From CAWCUK01 sp963798775 (GTDB lineage Bacteria; Bacteroidota; Ignavibacteria; Ignavibacteriales; Ignavibacteriaceae), in NCBI GenBank assembly GCA_963798775.1, contig CAWCUK010000004.1:806001-870000 (forward strand): DNA of 64,000 bases, in the 5' to 3' direction. This document shows, one piece after another, positions 27,584 to 36,191 of the stretch; positions within the stretch are counted from its first letter, which is position 1; the number at the start of each line of letters is the position of its first letter. The notes below the pieces were generated by a model. It ran no database searches, was not told the DNA's origin, and was given only the letters and a program-made list of their open reading frames with translations. A program made the position numbers and the translations under genes.

Positions 27584-28846
27584 CTACGCCCTCAATATAT
27601 CAACAGGATTTAATTTAGCCGCTCTTCTTGCTGGACCAAATCCGGCGGCAGCGCTAACTATTATTGAAAACGCGGCTGTTATTATAAATGAAGATAAAGT
27701 TTGAAGTGTAACGAGATGATCGTTTTTAACCACCGCTGATTCACCAAAGCTTATCGGAATTGTGGAAATAAAATTAGCTAAAAAATGTCCGGCAATTTCA
27801 CCGATTAATGTTCCTAAAATTCCTAAGACTAAACCTTCACAAACAAAAATAATTTCTATCGATCTTCTAGAAATTCCGACGGATTTCATAATTGCTATAT
27901 CCTGCCTCTTTTGCAATACAATTGTGATAAGAACATTTGCTATTCCGAATCCGGCAACAATAAAAACAAACACAACCAGAAAAAGAGTAATATTGTTATT
28001 TCGTTCAAAAAGGTTTAGAAGATTGGCGTTTGCTTCTTCCCAAGTTTCTGTTTTATAGCCTGTTATTCTACTTATATCTTTTGAAATTTGATTAACAACA
28101 TTGAGAGAAACTGTATGAATTCCAACTGCGGAAACTACATTATCGGGATAATCTTTTATATTTTGCGCGAACCTTAAATTTACATAAATATTTTTATCAT
28201 CAACCGCGCTAAATCCCGTTTCAAATGTACCGACAATCTTCAGATTATAAATTTCTCCGTTTTCCCCGGTTAATTGAATAATATTATGATATTCGGTTTT
28301 CAGCCTTCGAGCTAATCCTACTCCCAATAATACGCCGTTAGATGTATAACTTAATTCTGATAAAGTTCCGGATTTTATTTTCTGTTCAAGGTTCGCAATT
28401 TTTTTTTCTCTTTCAGGAATTATACCTTTTATTACACATTGCTCGGTTAACGTTTTTGAGCGAAGTACTCCTCGCGAAAAAATGTATGGTGATACAGCAT
28501 CAATTTCTTTGAAATCATCAAGAACCGAGACAATTTCTTTATAAGGTTTTACTTCATTTTTTTCATCCGGAACAATTCTGGAAACTATGGAATATTTTTT
28601 TGCGGCGGAAGAATCAAAAAGCATTCGTTCTTTACCGCGTACCTTTTCCCCCTTTAAAGTTCTTAGGGGAGAAACTTCAATTATTTTATTTTTAATATCG
28701 AAGATGATTCCGTTGGTAATTGAGAAAGTTAATACCATTACCATCGCGCCTACGGCAATTCCCGCAATTACCAGAATAGTTTGCTTCTTCTTAAATAAAA
28801 GATGTTTCCAAACAATAGATAGTATGAAATAAATCCGCTCTTTCAT
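27584..28846 (-). CDS. FtsX-like ABC permease 1
   Basis: The 420-residue paralogue has the same plan as the next gene: an N-terminal helix, a periplasmic domain, then three C-terminal helices with GFGIANVLITIVLQKRQDIA and SVGISRRSIEI, ending RAAKLNPVDILRA. Only 1 nt separates it from permease 2. Its ATG overlaps the stop of the adaptor gene (ATGA), which ties the four genes into one operon. Two separate permeases suggest a heterodimer, as in LolCE, whereas MacB is normally a homodimer with fused ATPase. Confidence 0.9.
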   Translation of the reverse strand: MKERIYFILSIVWKHLLFKKKQTILVIAGIAVGAMVMVLTFSITNGIIFDIKNKIIEVSPLRTLKGEKVRGKERMLFDSSAAKKYSIVSRIVPDEKNEVKPYKEIVSVLDDFKEIDAVSPYIFSRGVLRSKTLTEQCVIKGIIPEREKKIANLEQKIKSGTLSELSYTSNGVLLGVGLARRLKTEYHNIIQLTGENGEIYNLKIVGTFETGFSAVDDKNIYVNLRFAQNIKDYPDNVVSAVGIHTVSLNVVNQISKDISRITGYKTETWEEANANLLNLFERNNNITLFLVVFVFIVAGFGIANVLITIVLQKRQDIAIMKSVGISRRSIEIIFVCEGLVLGILGTLIGEIAGHFLANFISTIPISFGESAVVKNDHLVTLQTLSSFIITAAFSIIVSAAAGFGPARRAAKLNPVDILRA

Positions 28847-29907
28847 TCTTCAGAAATTTCCACTTTCATTCCGTCTTTATAGGAATCTTTCGGATTTACG
28901 ACAACAAAATTCCCGGGCTCCACCTTCCCGTTTTCAATATTGGTATATTTTCCGTTGTTTCTTTTTCCCGCTTCTATTCTTACTTTTTGCAAAGTTCTGC
29001 TTTTTACTAGATAAACAAAATCATTATTTCCGTCATGCATTATTGCTGTCCGTGGCAAAGTTAAAACATTTTTCAACTCACCGGCTTGAATATTAATTGT
29101 GGCTGTCATTCCGATATTTAAATTTGGAGGTAGTTCTTGTAATTTAAAATATACTTTTGAAGTTTTGGTGGATTCGTTTGTTTTCGGAACAATTCTAAAA
29201 ACATTACCGGTAAATTTCTGATCCGGATAAGCGTCAAAAGCTATTATACTTTTTTGATTAAGTTTAATTTTGGAAAGATCCTGTTCATCTACCTGGCCTA
29301 AAACTAAAATGGAGGATGGCGAAATTATCTCAAAACATTCGGCATTCGGAGCAAGATTATCACCGAGATCAACATTTACATCTATTATTATCCCCGAAAA
29401 TGGAGCTAATATTTCAGTGGTTGATAATTTTTCTTTTGCCATATTTATCGCTATTTTTTGTTGCTCTGCTTTTAATTCAGCTAAATCAAGCTGATGTTTT
29501 GAATCATCCAGCTGTTTCTGAGGTATTGTATTCGATTTGCTTAAGTTTTTATATCTTTCATAATTTTTTCTCGCGTCTTCAAGATTTATTTGCGCGGCTT
29601 TCAAATCACTCCGCGCTTGTTCAAGCCGCAGTTTTTCATCTTCTTGATTTGTTTTAAGAAGCAGCTCCCCTTTTTTTACACGACTTCCCTCATGCGGCTT
29701 TAAATATTTTACTATTCCGCCTGATTCACTTCGTAATGTTGCTATTGAATCCGCGGTTACTGTTCCCGTCGCGTAAACTAAAGTAATCAGATCTCTTTTT
29801 TCTACTTGCGCCACTTCAACTTTTTCATGTACAAAAAACGCTCTGTATAAAAAATACAATACAATTATTAAGGCGATAACCGTTATGACAATATATTTTT
29901 TCTTCAT
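28843..29907 (-). CDS. HlyD/MacA-type periplasmic adaptor
   Basis: The 354-residue protein has an N-terminal anchor (about residues 5-24), a lipoyl/biotinyl-like region (GTVTADSIATLRSESGG, KPHEGSRVKKGELLLK), a coiled-coil hairpin (about 80-160), then the second lipoyl half (ILAPFSGIIIDVNVDLGDNL) and the beta-barrel (KVYFKLQELPPNLNIGMTA). This is the layout of membrane-fusion proteins of ABC or RND exporters. It is first in the operon with two permeases and an ATPase, hence a MacAB-like export complex. No outer-membrane TolC gene is adjacent. Export substrate unknown. Confidence 0.93.
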   Translation of the reverse strand: MKKKYIVITVIALIIVLYFLYRAFFVHEKVEVAQVEKRDLITLVYATGTVTADSIATLRSESGGIVKYLKPHEGSRVKKGELLLKTNQEDEKLRLEQARSDLKAAQINLEDARKNYERYKNLSKSNTIPQKQLDDSKHQLDLAELKAEQQKIAINMAKEKLSTTEILAPFSGIIIDVNVDLGDNLAPNAECFEIISPSSILVLGQVDEQDLSKIKLNQKSIIAFDAYPDQKFTGNVFRIVPKTNESTKTSKVYFKLQELPPNLNIGMTATINIQAGELKNVLTLPRTAIMHDGNNDFVYLVKSRTLQKVRIEAGKRNNGKYTNIENGKVEPGNFVVVNPKDSYKDGMKVEISEE

Positions 29908-30295
29908 TAAAGATTTTCCCGCAGATTTACAATTTTAATTTTTGATGTAACAATTTTTCTTACTGATGAGTTCAATTGACCGGGCTCCCTTTTTCATCAA
30001 TCTCATTTCCTTTTTCCCGAATTTTTCTAAACGCGTAAATGAGTATTCTAAAATACAAAATATCTCTAAAAAATTTTAAGATAAATTTTAAAGTATTCTG
30101 CGTCCGTTTTTACAAATCTAAATTCTGATTTGTATAAAATACCTCTACATTTACGTATAATTATACAGTCATTTATATATTTTCTTTACATGATTGCCCT
30201 TTTATGTATTTTTATACCATTTGGCTCTTTACAATGTTATAATATTTTTATTCTTTTCTCTTATCATTTTTTATACTTTTATTGTCGGAGAACAA
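29908..30295. other. Divergent spacer between the ABC exporter and argF
   Basis: An AT-rich 388-nt region with no supportable gene. It must hold promoters for both directions. The ARG box candidate at 30152-30169 faces argF, and the GGAG Shine-Dalgarno of argF is at 30287-30290. Other AT-rich runs do not show a convincing -33/-7 pair. Confidence 0.5.
30152..30169. promoter_or_regulatory. Candidate ArgR box upstream of argF
   Basis: TACGTATAATTATACAGT matches the E. coli ARG box consensus (WNTGAATWWWWATTCANW) at 15 of 18 positions by hand count. It contains the perfect palindrome GTATAATTATAC at 30155-30166. It lies about 130 nt upstream of the argF start. A weaker match is 23 nt further upstream (30129-30146). 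ArgR is encoded in the arginine cluster just downstream. Confidence 0.45.
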
Positions 30296-31228
30296 ATGGC
30301 GAGAAATATGAAAGGCAAAAGTCTTATTTCAATAAACGATCTTTCACACGAAGAAGTTTGGCAAATTTTTGAATTAAGCGCGTCTTTAAAACTTAAGCAG
30401 CAATCGAACGAGCCTCATACTTTATTAAAAGGAAAAACTCTCGGAATGATTTTCGCTAAACCTTCCACCAGAACCAGAGTTTCATTTGAAGTTGGAACTT
30501 ATCAATTAGGCGGAACAGCTTTATATCTGGGTCCTAATGATCTACAGCTTAAACGTGAGGAAACAATTGCGGATACTGCCAAAGTTTTATCAAGATATTT
30601 AGACGGAATTTTAATACGAACTTTTGGACATAAAGACGCGTTGGATTTTGCAAAGTATGGTTCTATTCCGGTAATTAACGGACTTACAGACCTGCTTCAT
30701 CCTTGCCAGGTTTTAGCCGATCTTTTTACTATTTACGAAAAGAAAAGAAAATTAACCGGGTTAAAAATGGTTTATGTGGGTGACGGAAATAATGTTTGCC
30801 ACAGTTTGCTTTACGGCTGTTCTAAAGTAGGAATGGATATTTATGTTGCCACTCCAAAAGGTTATGAACCTCATAAAGATATTGTTGAAAACGCGATTGA
30901 TAATGCTAAATTTTTCACGAGTAAAGTTGCGGTAGGAAATGATTGCATGGAAGCGGTAAAAGACGCTGATATAATTTATACAGATACTTGGACAAGCATG
31001 GGATGGGAAGATGAAGCAAAAATAAGATCTGCAGCGATGAAAGAATATCAAGTTAACCCGGAGCTTGTAAAATTAGCAAAAGATGATTATTTCTTTATGC
31101 ATTGTCTGCCGGCGCATCGCGGCGAAGAAGTGGTTAATGAAGTTGCCGATTCTCCTAATTCAATAATTTTTGATCAAGCGGAAAATAGATTGCACGTGCA
31201 AAAAGCTATAATGGCGCTTTTGATGTAG
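30296..31228 (+). CDS. argF: Ornithine carbamoyltransferase
   Basis: The Met at 30296 is chosen: it has a GGAG Shine-Dalgarno 5 nt upstream and matches the family start; the longer frame upstream would add a hydrophobic non-conserved tail. The 310-residue enzyme has the carbamoyl-phosphate motif KPSTRTRVSFE, then GTYQLGG, HPCQVLADLFT and the ornithine loop HCLPAHRGEEV. It makes citrulline from ornithine and carbamoyl phosphate, the step before ArgG. HCLP and the standard loops favour ornithine over acetylornithine as substrate, though the latter occurs in Bacteroidota. It lies upstream of argCJBDRGH with its own spacer and a candidate ARG box. Confidence 0.95.
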   Translation: MARNMKGKSLISINDLSHEEVWQIFELSASLKLKQQSNEPHTLLKGKTLGMIFAKPSTRTRVSFEVGTYQLGGTALYLGPNDLQLKREETIADTAKVLSRYLDGILIRTFGHKDALDFAKYGSIPVINGLTDLLHPCQVLADLFTIYEKKRKLTGLKMVYVGDGNNVCHSLLYGCSKVGMDIYVATPKGYEPHKDIVENAIDNAKFFTSKVAVGNDCMEAVKDADIIYTDTWTSMGWEDEAKIRSAAMKEYQVNPELVKLAKDDYFFMHCLPAHRGEEVVNEVADSPNSIIFDQAENRLHVQKAIMALLM

Positions 31229-31298
31229 CGCATATATTTCTAAACTAATGTATATAAATACATAAATTTAATTGGTTTAGAATTTTTCTTGATATTTA

Positions 31299-31316
31299 AA
31301 CGAATTATTATTCATA
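31299..31316. promoter_or_regulatory. ArgR box upstream of argCJBDRGH
   Basis: AACGAATTATTATTCATA matches the ARG box consensus at 17 of 18 positions by hand count; only the T at position 3 is C. It lies 6 nt upstream of the -33 TTG of the predicted promoter, where a bound repressor would block RNA polymerase. A weaker partial match lies at 31277-31294, which could be the second box of the usual tandem pair. Confidence 0.6.
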
Positions 31317-31322
31317 AATTTG

Positions 31323-31353
31323 TTGACTCTATAATTTTAGTTTTTTAATTTTG
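31323..31353 (+). promoter_or_regulatory. Promoter of the argCJBDRGH operon
   Basis: TTG (31323-31325) is followed after exactly 20 nt by TAATTTTG (31346-31353), the Bacteroidota-type -33/-7 pair. The predicted start of transcription is about 160 nt before argC, giving a leader that includes a small CCCC-TTCT-GGGG hairpin near 31439-31450. ARG box overlap makes this the regulated promoter. Confidence 0.6.
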
Positions 31354-31519
31354 AAACAATGAACAAAAAAACATTACATATCGAACCAGTCAATTCAGAA
31401 GCTAGTTTTACTTTTTTCCCAATCCGGAAAAGCCGCCGTCCCCTTCTGGGGTAATACTATATCATCTTTAGATTTTTACTTTCATATTTTTTTATATCAA
31501 TTAGTTTAGGGAATTATAA

Positions 31520-32554
31520 ATGATTTCAGTTGGAATTATAGGCGGCAGCGGCTATACAGGCAAAAAGTTAGTTCAATATTGCAGTAACCATTCTTTTATT
31601 AATGATTTTAAGGTTTACGGTTTTTCTTCGACCGGGAAAAGTTTATTTGATCTTTTCCCCGATTTAAATGGCATAGTTAAAAATGATAAAGTTATCAGCG
31701 CGGAAAATTTATCATTGGATCACGATTTATATTTTATTGCCCTTCCGCATGGTGAGGCGCTTAAATTTGTGCCTTCACTTGCAGCCGAAGAAAAGCAAAT
31801 AATTGATTTAGGCGGAGATTATAGATTAAACTCAGCCGAAGAATATGAGAAATGGTACGGAATTAAACATACTTCTGCAGAACTCTTAAATCAAAAAATA
31901 TATGGTTTGGCGGATGTTCAATCTACGGATTATACCGAAGCTAATTTAATCGCGAATCCGGGCTGCTATCCTACAGCCACTCTGCTTTCACTTCTTCCTT
32001 TAGTAGAAGAATTTAGGGAAGAAATTCTTTCGGTAAGTGTATCGGCTTATTCCGGAACAAGCGGCGCGGGAAAATCGCCCAAGACCAATTTACTTATGTC
32101 TGAAATGGATGGAAATGTAGCGGCTTATAAATTAAATCAGCACAGGCATCAGCCGGAAATTTTACAGGCTTTACAAAAAAGCGGCTTCAATTCTTCTTTT
32201 TCATTTGCCACGCATTTACTTCCGGTAGCTGTAGGTATTTATGCAACCTCATTTATTCATTTAAATAAATCTGTGAATCAAAATGAAATTGATGAAATAT
32301 ATTCTTCTTTTTATGATGAATCAGCTTTTGTAAGATTGAGAAATATGCCGCCTCAGCTAAACTGGGTGATAAACACAAATTTCTGCGATATTCACGCTTC
32401 CGCTAAGGATAATAAAATTATTGTAACAACAGCGATTGATAATTTAGTTAAAGGCGCTTCCGGACAAGCTATACAAAATTTAAATAAAGTTTACGGACTC
32501 GATGAATATTCCGGAATATTAAGTAAAGGAGTTAAAGATGTTTCAATTTATTGA
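31520..32554 (+). CDS. argC: N-acetyl-gamma-glutamyl-phosphate reductase
   Basis: The 344-residue enzyme has GIIGGSGYTGKKLV at its N-terminus (NADP-binding), the catalytic cysteine in ANPGCYPTATLL (about residue 152) and the conserved SAYSGTSGAGKSP. It reduces N-acetylglutamyl phosphate to the semialdehyde. It is first in the argCJBDRGH operon; its 3' end overlaps argJ by 17 nt. Confidence 0.96.
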   Translation: MISVGIIGGSGYTGKKLVQYCSNHSFINDFKVYGFSSTGKSLFDLFPDLNGIVKNDKVISAENLSLDHDLYFIALPHGEALKFVPSLAAEEKQIIDLGGDYRLNSAEEYEKWYGIKHTSAELLNQKIYGLADVQSTDYTEANLIANPGCYPTATLLSLLPLVEEFREEILSVSVSAYSGTSGAGKSPKTNLLMSEMDGNVAAYKLNQHRHQPEILQALQKSGFNSSFSFATHLLPVAVGIYATSFIHLNKSVNQNEIDEIYSSFYDESAFVRLRNMPPQLNWVINTNFCDIHASAKDNKIIVTTAIDNLVKGASGQAIQNLNKVYGLDEYSGILSKGVKDVSIY

Positions 32555-33743
32555 AAATGGCAGTGTAACATCAACAAAAGGTTTTAAAGCGGCAGGTATT
32601 TTTTGCGGAATAAAAAAGAAAAGAAAAGATCTTGCATTAATTTATTCCGAACAGCCATGCAGTGCCGCCGGAACTTTTACTTTAAATAAAGTTCAAGCCG
32701 CCCCTCTTCTGGTAACAAAAAAAACTATTTTGAATAATGGTGAAGTTAACGCGGTTCTCATAAATTCAGGCAACGCGAATGCTTGTACAGGAGAGCAGGG
32801 AGAAAAAGACGCTCTCAAGATGCAGAAAGTCTGCGCTGATAAATTAAATATTTCCCCCGCTCAAGTTTTAATTGGTTCAACGGGAGTTATTGGACAGACT
32901 CTTCCTATGAACACTTTAACAAACGGAATAAATGAAATAGTAAATCATCTTACTGAAAACGGCGGTTTAGAGGCTGCCGAAGCAATAATGACTACCGATA
33001 AAAAAGTAAAAGCTTTCGCGGTAAAAGTTAATTCTAAAGAAGGTGAATTCACCATCGGCGCTGTTTGTAAAGGAAGCGGAATGATTATGCCGAATATGGC
33101 TACTATGCTTGGCTTTATTACAACCGACGCAAAAATTGAGAAAGGAATTCTTCAAAAATTATTATCGGAAGCGGTTAAAAAATCTTTTAATAGAATTTCT
33201 GTTGACGGTGAAACGAGCACAAACGATATGGTTTTAATTCTTTCAAACGGTATTTCTAATATTGAAGTAAAAGAAGAATCCGATATTTACGCGGAATTTA
33301 AAGAAGCTCTGCAGGCAATTTGTACCGAAATGGCAAAATCTATTGTATCTGACGGCGAAGGCGCTACGAAACTTGTTACTATAAATGTAAAAAACGCGAA
33401 AAGTGAAAGAGACGCGGATCTTGTTGGTAACTCTATTGCTAATTCATCTTTGGTTAAAACAGCCGTATATGGTTCTGACGCAAATTGGGGTCGAATAATT
33501 TCGGCTGCGGGACAAAGTGGAGCTGATTTTGATCCTGCCCAAGTTTCAATTTCATTTAACGATCTGCCTGTACTTATGCCAAATTACAAGCTTGTTCTTG
33601 ATGAAGATGAAGCCACTAAAATACTTTCTTCTTCTGAATTTGAAATTAACATTGATCTTTCTGCCGGTAATGGTAACGCGACTTGGTGGACGTGTGATTT
33701 AACTGAAGAATATATAAAAATTAACGCTGACTACAGAACATAA
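32538..33743 (+). CDS. argJ: Bifunctional ornithine acetyltransferase/N-acetylglutamate synthase
   Basis: The 401-residue proenzyme contains the self-cleavage site in MIMPNMATMLGFI (cut before Thr, near residue 190), giving alpha and beta chains. GNANACTG, GVIGQ and SDANWGRIISAAG are also conserved. It transfers acetyl from N-acetylornithine to glutamate, which recycles the acetyl group. The start (32538, preceded by AAGGAG) lies inside the end of argC, so they are coupled. No separate argA is in the window. Bifunctional use of acetyl-CoA is typical of such ArgJ, but is not provable from sequence alone. Confidence 0.95.
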   Translation: MFQFIENGSVTSTKGFKAAGIFCGIKKKRKDLALIYSEQPCSAAGTFTLNKVQAAPLLVTKKTILNNGEVNAVLINSGNANACTGEQGEKDALKMQKVCADKLNISPAQVLIGSTGVIGQTLPMNTLTNGINEIVNHLTENGGLEAAEAIMTTDKKVKAFAVKVNSKEGEFTIGAVCKGSGMIMPNMATMLGFITTDAKIEKGILQKLLSEAVKKSFNRISVDGETSTNDMVLILSNGISNIEVKEESDIYAEFKEALQAICTEMAKSIVSDGEGATKLVTINVKNAKSERDADLVGNSIANSSLVKTAVYGSDANWGRIISAAGQSGADFDPAQVSISFNDLPVLMPNYKLVLDEDEATKILSSSEFEINIDLSAGNGNATWWTCDLTEEYIKINADYRT

Positions 33744-33757
33744 ATTTGAGGTATTAA

Positions 33758-34558
33758 ATGAAATCAGCAGTATTAAAACTTAGCGGAAAAACTTTAAACG
33801 AATTCTTGACAACCGATAAATGGATAAATACCGTTCAGCATTTATTAAATGAATATGACGGTTTGGTTATTGTACACGGCGCGGGCAAAACCATAACCGA
33901 ATGGTCATCTGCTTTGGGTATTGAAACAGAATTTGTAAACGGACAAAGAGTAACAACTGAAAAAATGATGGATGTTGTGGCGGCTGTGCAGGCAGGAATG
34001 TTAAACATAAAATTAACCGCTAAACTTAATTCATCTTTTTTAACCGCTTCGGGTTTTTCCGGAGTTGACAAAAATACTTTTGTCGCAAAATATCTCGATA
34101 AGGAACTTGGTTTTGTGGGTATGCCTGAAGTAATTAATTCAGTGCGATGGATTCATGAATTAATGGAGCAAAATGTTATTCCGGTTTTTTCAAGTGTCTG
34201 CCGGGATGTAATCGGAAATTTAATGAATGTGAACGCGGATGTTTTTGCCGGTGTAATCGCTTCGGCAATAAAAGCCGATACTGTTTTTTATGTTTCTGAC
34301 GTTGAAGGTGTTCTAATTAATGGTGAGAAAATAGATGCTTTGTGCGAAGAAGAAATTTTATGCGGAATCGCTTCTAACGATATTACCGGCGGAATGATTC
34401 CTAAATTGAAAAGTTGTGTAGAACTAGTAAAAGACGGAGTAAATAAAGTTTGGATCGGCTCCGAATTATCAAATTTTAAAAATAATACCGGGATTGAAAA
34501 TGGAACATGGATTATCAAAGACAGTGAAAGAAAATACAAACTTCTCGGCACTGCTTAA
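33758..34558 (+). CDS. argB: Acetylglutamate kinase
   Basis: A 266-residue amino-acid kinase fold: LKLSGKTL at the start, IVHGAGKTITEW (about residue 46) for substrate and ATP, and the DITGGMIPKLKSC loop near 210. It phosphorylates N-acetylglutamate. The C-terminal 14 or so residues extend past the usual GTWI end and overlap argD by 59 nt (start at 34500). It is 14 nt after argJ. Confidence 0.94.
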   Translation: MKSAVLKLSGKTLNEFLTTDKWINTVQHLLNEYDGLVIVHGAGKTITEWSSALGIETEFVNGQRVTTEKMMDVVAAVQAGMLNIKLTAKLNSSFLTASGFSGVDKNTFVAKYLDKELGFVGMPEVINSVRWIHELMEQNVIPVFSSVCRDVIGNLMNVNADVFAGVIASAIKADTVFYVSDVEGVLINGEKIDALCEEEILCGIASNDITGGMIPKLKSCVELVKDGVNKVWIGSELSNFKNNTGIENGTWIIKDSERKYKLLGTA

Positions 34559-35696
34559 TACTTATAATCGTAATCCGGTTGAGTTTACTTATGGCAGCGG
34601 TGCGTCTTTATACGATACCGAAGGGAAAGAATATTTGGATTTTCTTTCCGGAATTGCTGTAACAAGTTTCGGGCATAATAATGAGGAAATAAAAGAAGCC
34701 GTCATTGATCAAGTTGAAAAACTTTGGCATGTTTCAAATTTATTTACTTCATCTCAACAAGAAAAATTAGCGCAAATATTAACGGAAAAATCGGGATTAA
34801 AATCAGTTTTCTTCTGCAATTCCGGAACCGAAGCTAATGAAGCGGCAATAAAATTCGCGCGTAAATGGGGAAACGGAAAAACTGAAATTATTACCGCGAA
34901 AAATGGTTTTCACGGTAGAACTTACGGTAGTTTATCTGCTACTGGACAAGAAAAACTTCATAATAATTTTCATCCAATGCTTCCCGGTTTTACTTATGCG
35001 GAATTCGGAAATATGGATTCAATAAAAAACGCCGTAAATGAAAATACCGCCGCTGTAATGCTGGAAATTATTCAAGGTGAAGGAGGAGTAAATACAGCTG
35101 ATGAATTTTTTTGGAAGGAGTTGGATTCATTTTGTAAAGAGAAAAATATACTCTTAATTATTGATGAAATTCAAACGGGAATCGGCAGAACCGGAAAATT
35201 CTTCGCTTATCAAAATTATAACGTTCAGCCGGATATTGTTACTTCCGCTAAAGCTCTTGCTAACGGAATACCTTTAGGAGCCGCAATTTGCGGTTCAAAA
35301 ATTTCCTCCGTAATCGAACCCGGCAGCCATGGTTCAACTTTCGGCGGGAATCTTATTGCGGTTGCTGCCGCAATTAAAGTTACGGAAATGTTAAATGATG
35401 AGCTTCTTGATTCTATCTCTGAATTAGGCCAAACATTGAGCAATGGTTTACACGGATTACATCTTCCGCAGATTGTTGATGTTAGAGGGAAAGGATTAAT
35501 GATAGGAATAGAATTATCGGGCATTTCCGCGAAAGTATTAGCTTCAAAATTGTTTGATGAAGGATTTGTTGTCGGAACCGCCGGCGAAAAAGTAATCCGC
35601 CTGCTTCCTCCTTTTATAATTACAAAAATGGATATTATGAAATTTTTAGTCGCATTTAAAAAGGCTATTTCAGAATTATTAAACGAAAAACATTAA
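34500..35696 (+). CDS. argD: Acetylornithine aminotransferase
   Basis: A PLP aminotransferase of about 398 residues. The ATG at 34500 has GGGA a few bases upstream and is preferred; a TTG at 34494 in the same frame is possible. Motifs: NSGTEANEAAIKFAR, GFHGRTYGSLSATG, IQGEGGVN, IIDEIQTGIGRTG and the PLP-lysine region in DIVTSAKALANGIPLGAA, then GSHGSTFGGNLIA. It converts N-acetylglutamate semialdehyde to N-acetylornithine. The overlap with argB is unusually long for this operon, and the start may be slightly further in. Confidence 0.94.
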   Translation: MEHGLSKTVKENTNFSALLNTYNRNPVEFTYGSGASLYDTEGKEYLDFLSGIAVTSFGHNNEEIKEAVIDQVEKLWHVSNLFTSSQQEKLAQILTEKSGLKSVFFCNSGTEANEAAIKFARKWGNGKTEIITAKNGFHGRTYGSLSATGQEKLHNNFHPMLPGFTYAEFGNMDSIKNAVNENTAAVMLEIIQGEGGVNTADEFFWKELDSFCKEKNILLIIDEIQTGIGRTGKFFAYQNYNVQPDIVTSAKALANGIPLGAAICGSKISSVIEPGSHGSTFGGNLIAVAAAIKVTEMLNDELLDSISELGQTLSNGLHGLHLPQIVDVRGKGLMIGIELSGISAKVLASKLFDEGFVVGTAGEKVIRLLPPFIITKMDIMKFLVAFKKAISELLNEKH

Positions 35697-35717
35697 AAAC
35701 AAAACAGCGGTGAATTT

Positions 35718-36179
35718 ATGTCAGCCAAATTAAGAAGACTGAACCGTATTAAAGAACTTTTAAACAACCGTAATATTACTTCTCACGAAAACTTGGTAAA
35801 GCTATTAGGCGCGGAAGGAATTCAAGTAACACAAGCTACTTTAAGTCGTGATTTTGCGGAACTTGGTGTAATAAGAACTTTTACCGAAAGCGGTACGAGA
35901 TATATTTTGGATTCACAAGAGTCCGGAAAACAAATTGCGAAATTAATCGGATTTGAAATTCTTAGCGTAGAACAAAATGAATCTCTTATTGTTATTCGTA
36001 CTCTTGCCGGACGCGCGCAGGGAATTGCCCATTACATTGATAGATTAAATAATTCACAAATTCTGGGTACGGTAGGCGGTGATGATACTGTGCTGGTTAT
36101 TCCAAGTTCACAAAAACATATACCGGATCTGGTAAATTTAATTAAACATATGATGACCGAACAAAACGGCTCTAAATAA
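35718..36179 (+). CDS. argR: Arginine repressor ArgR
   Basis: The 153-residue protein has an N-terminal winged helix (residues 1-75; TQATLSRDFAELGVIR is the recognition region) and a C-terminal hexamerisation/arginine-binding domain (HYIDRLNN, GTVGGDDTVLVI with the arginine-contact GGDDT). Arginine-bound ArgR hexamers bind ARG boxes. It is coded inside the operon that it likely represses; matching boxes are found upstream of argF and argC. Normal size; start is unambiguous. Confidence 0.95.
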   Translation: MSAKLRRLNRIKELLNNRNITSHENLVKLLGAEGIQVTQATLSRDFAELGVIRTFTESGTRYILDSQESGKQIAKLIGFEILSVEQNESLIVIRTLAGRAQGIAHYIDRLNNSQILGTVGGDDTVLVIPSSQKHIPDLVNLIKHMMTEQNGSK

Positions 36180-36191
36180 GGAGAATATAAA

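Noticed and set aside
30130..30372. Open frame upstream of and overlapping argF (80 codons)
   Set aside because: Not conserved in character, hydrophobic by AT-richness, and overlaps argF out of frame.
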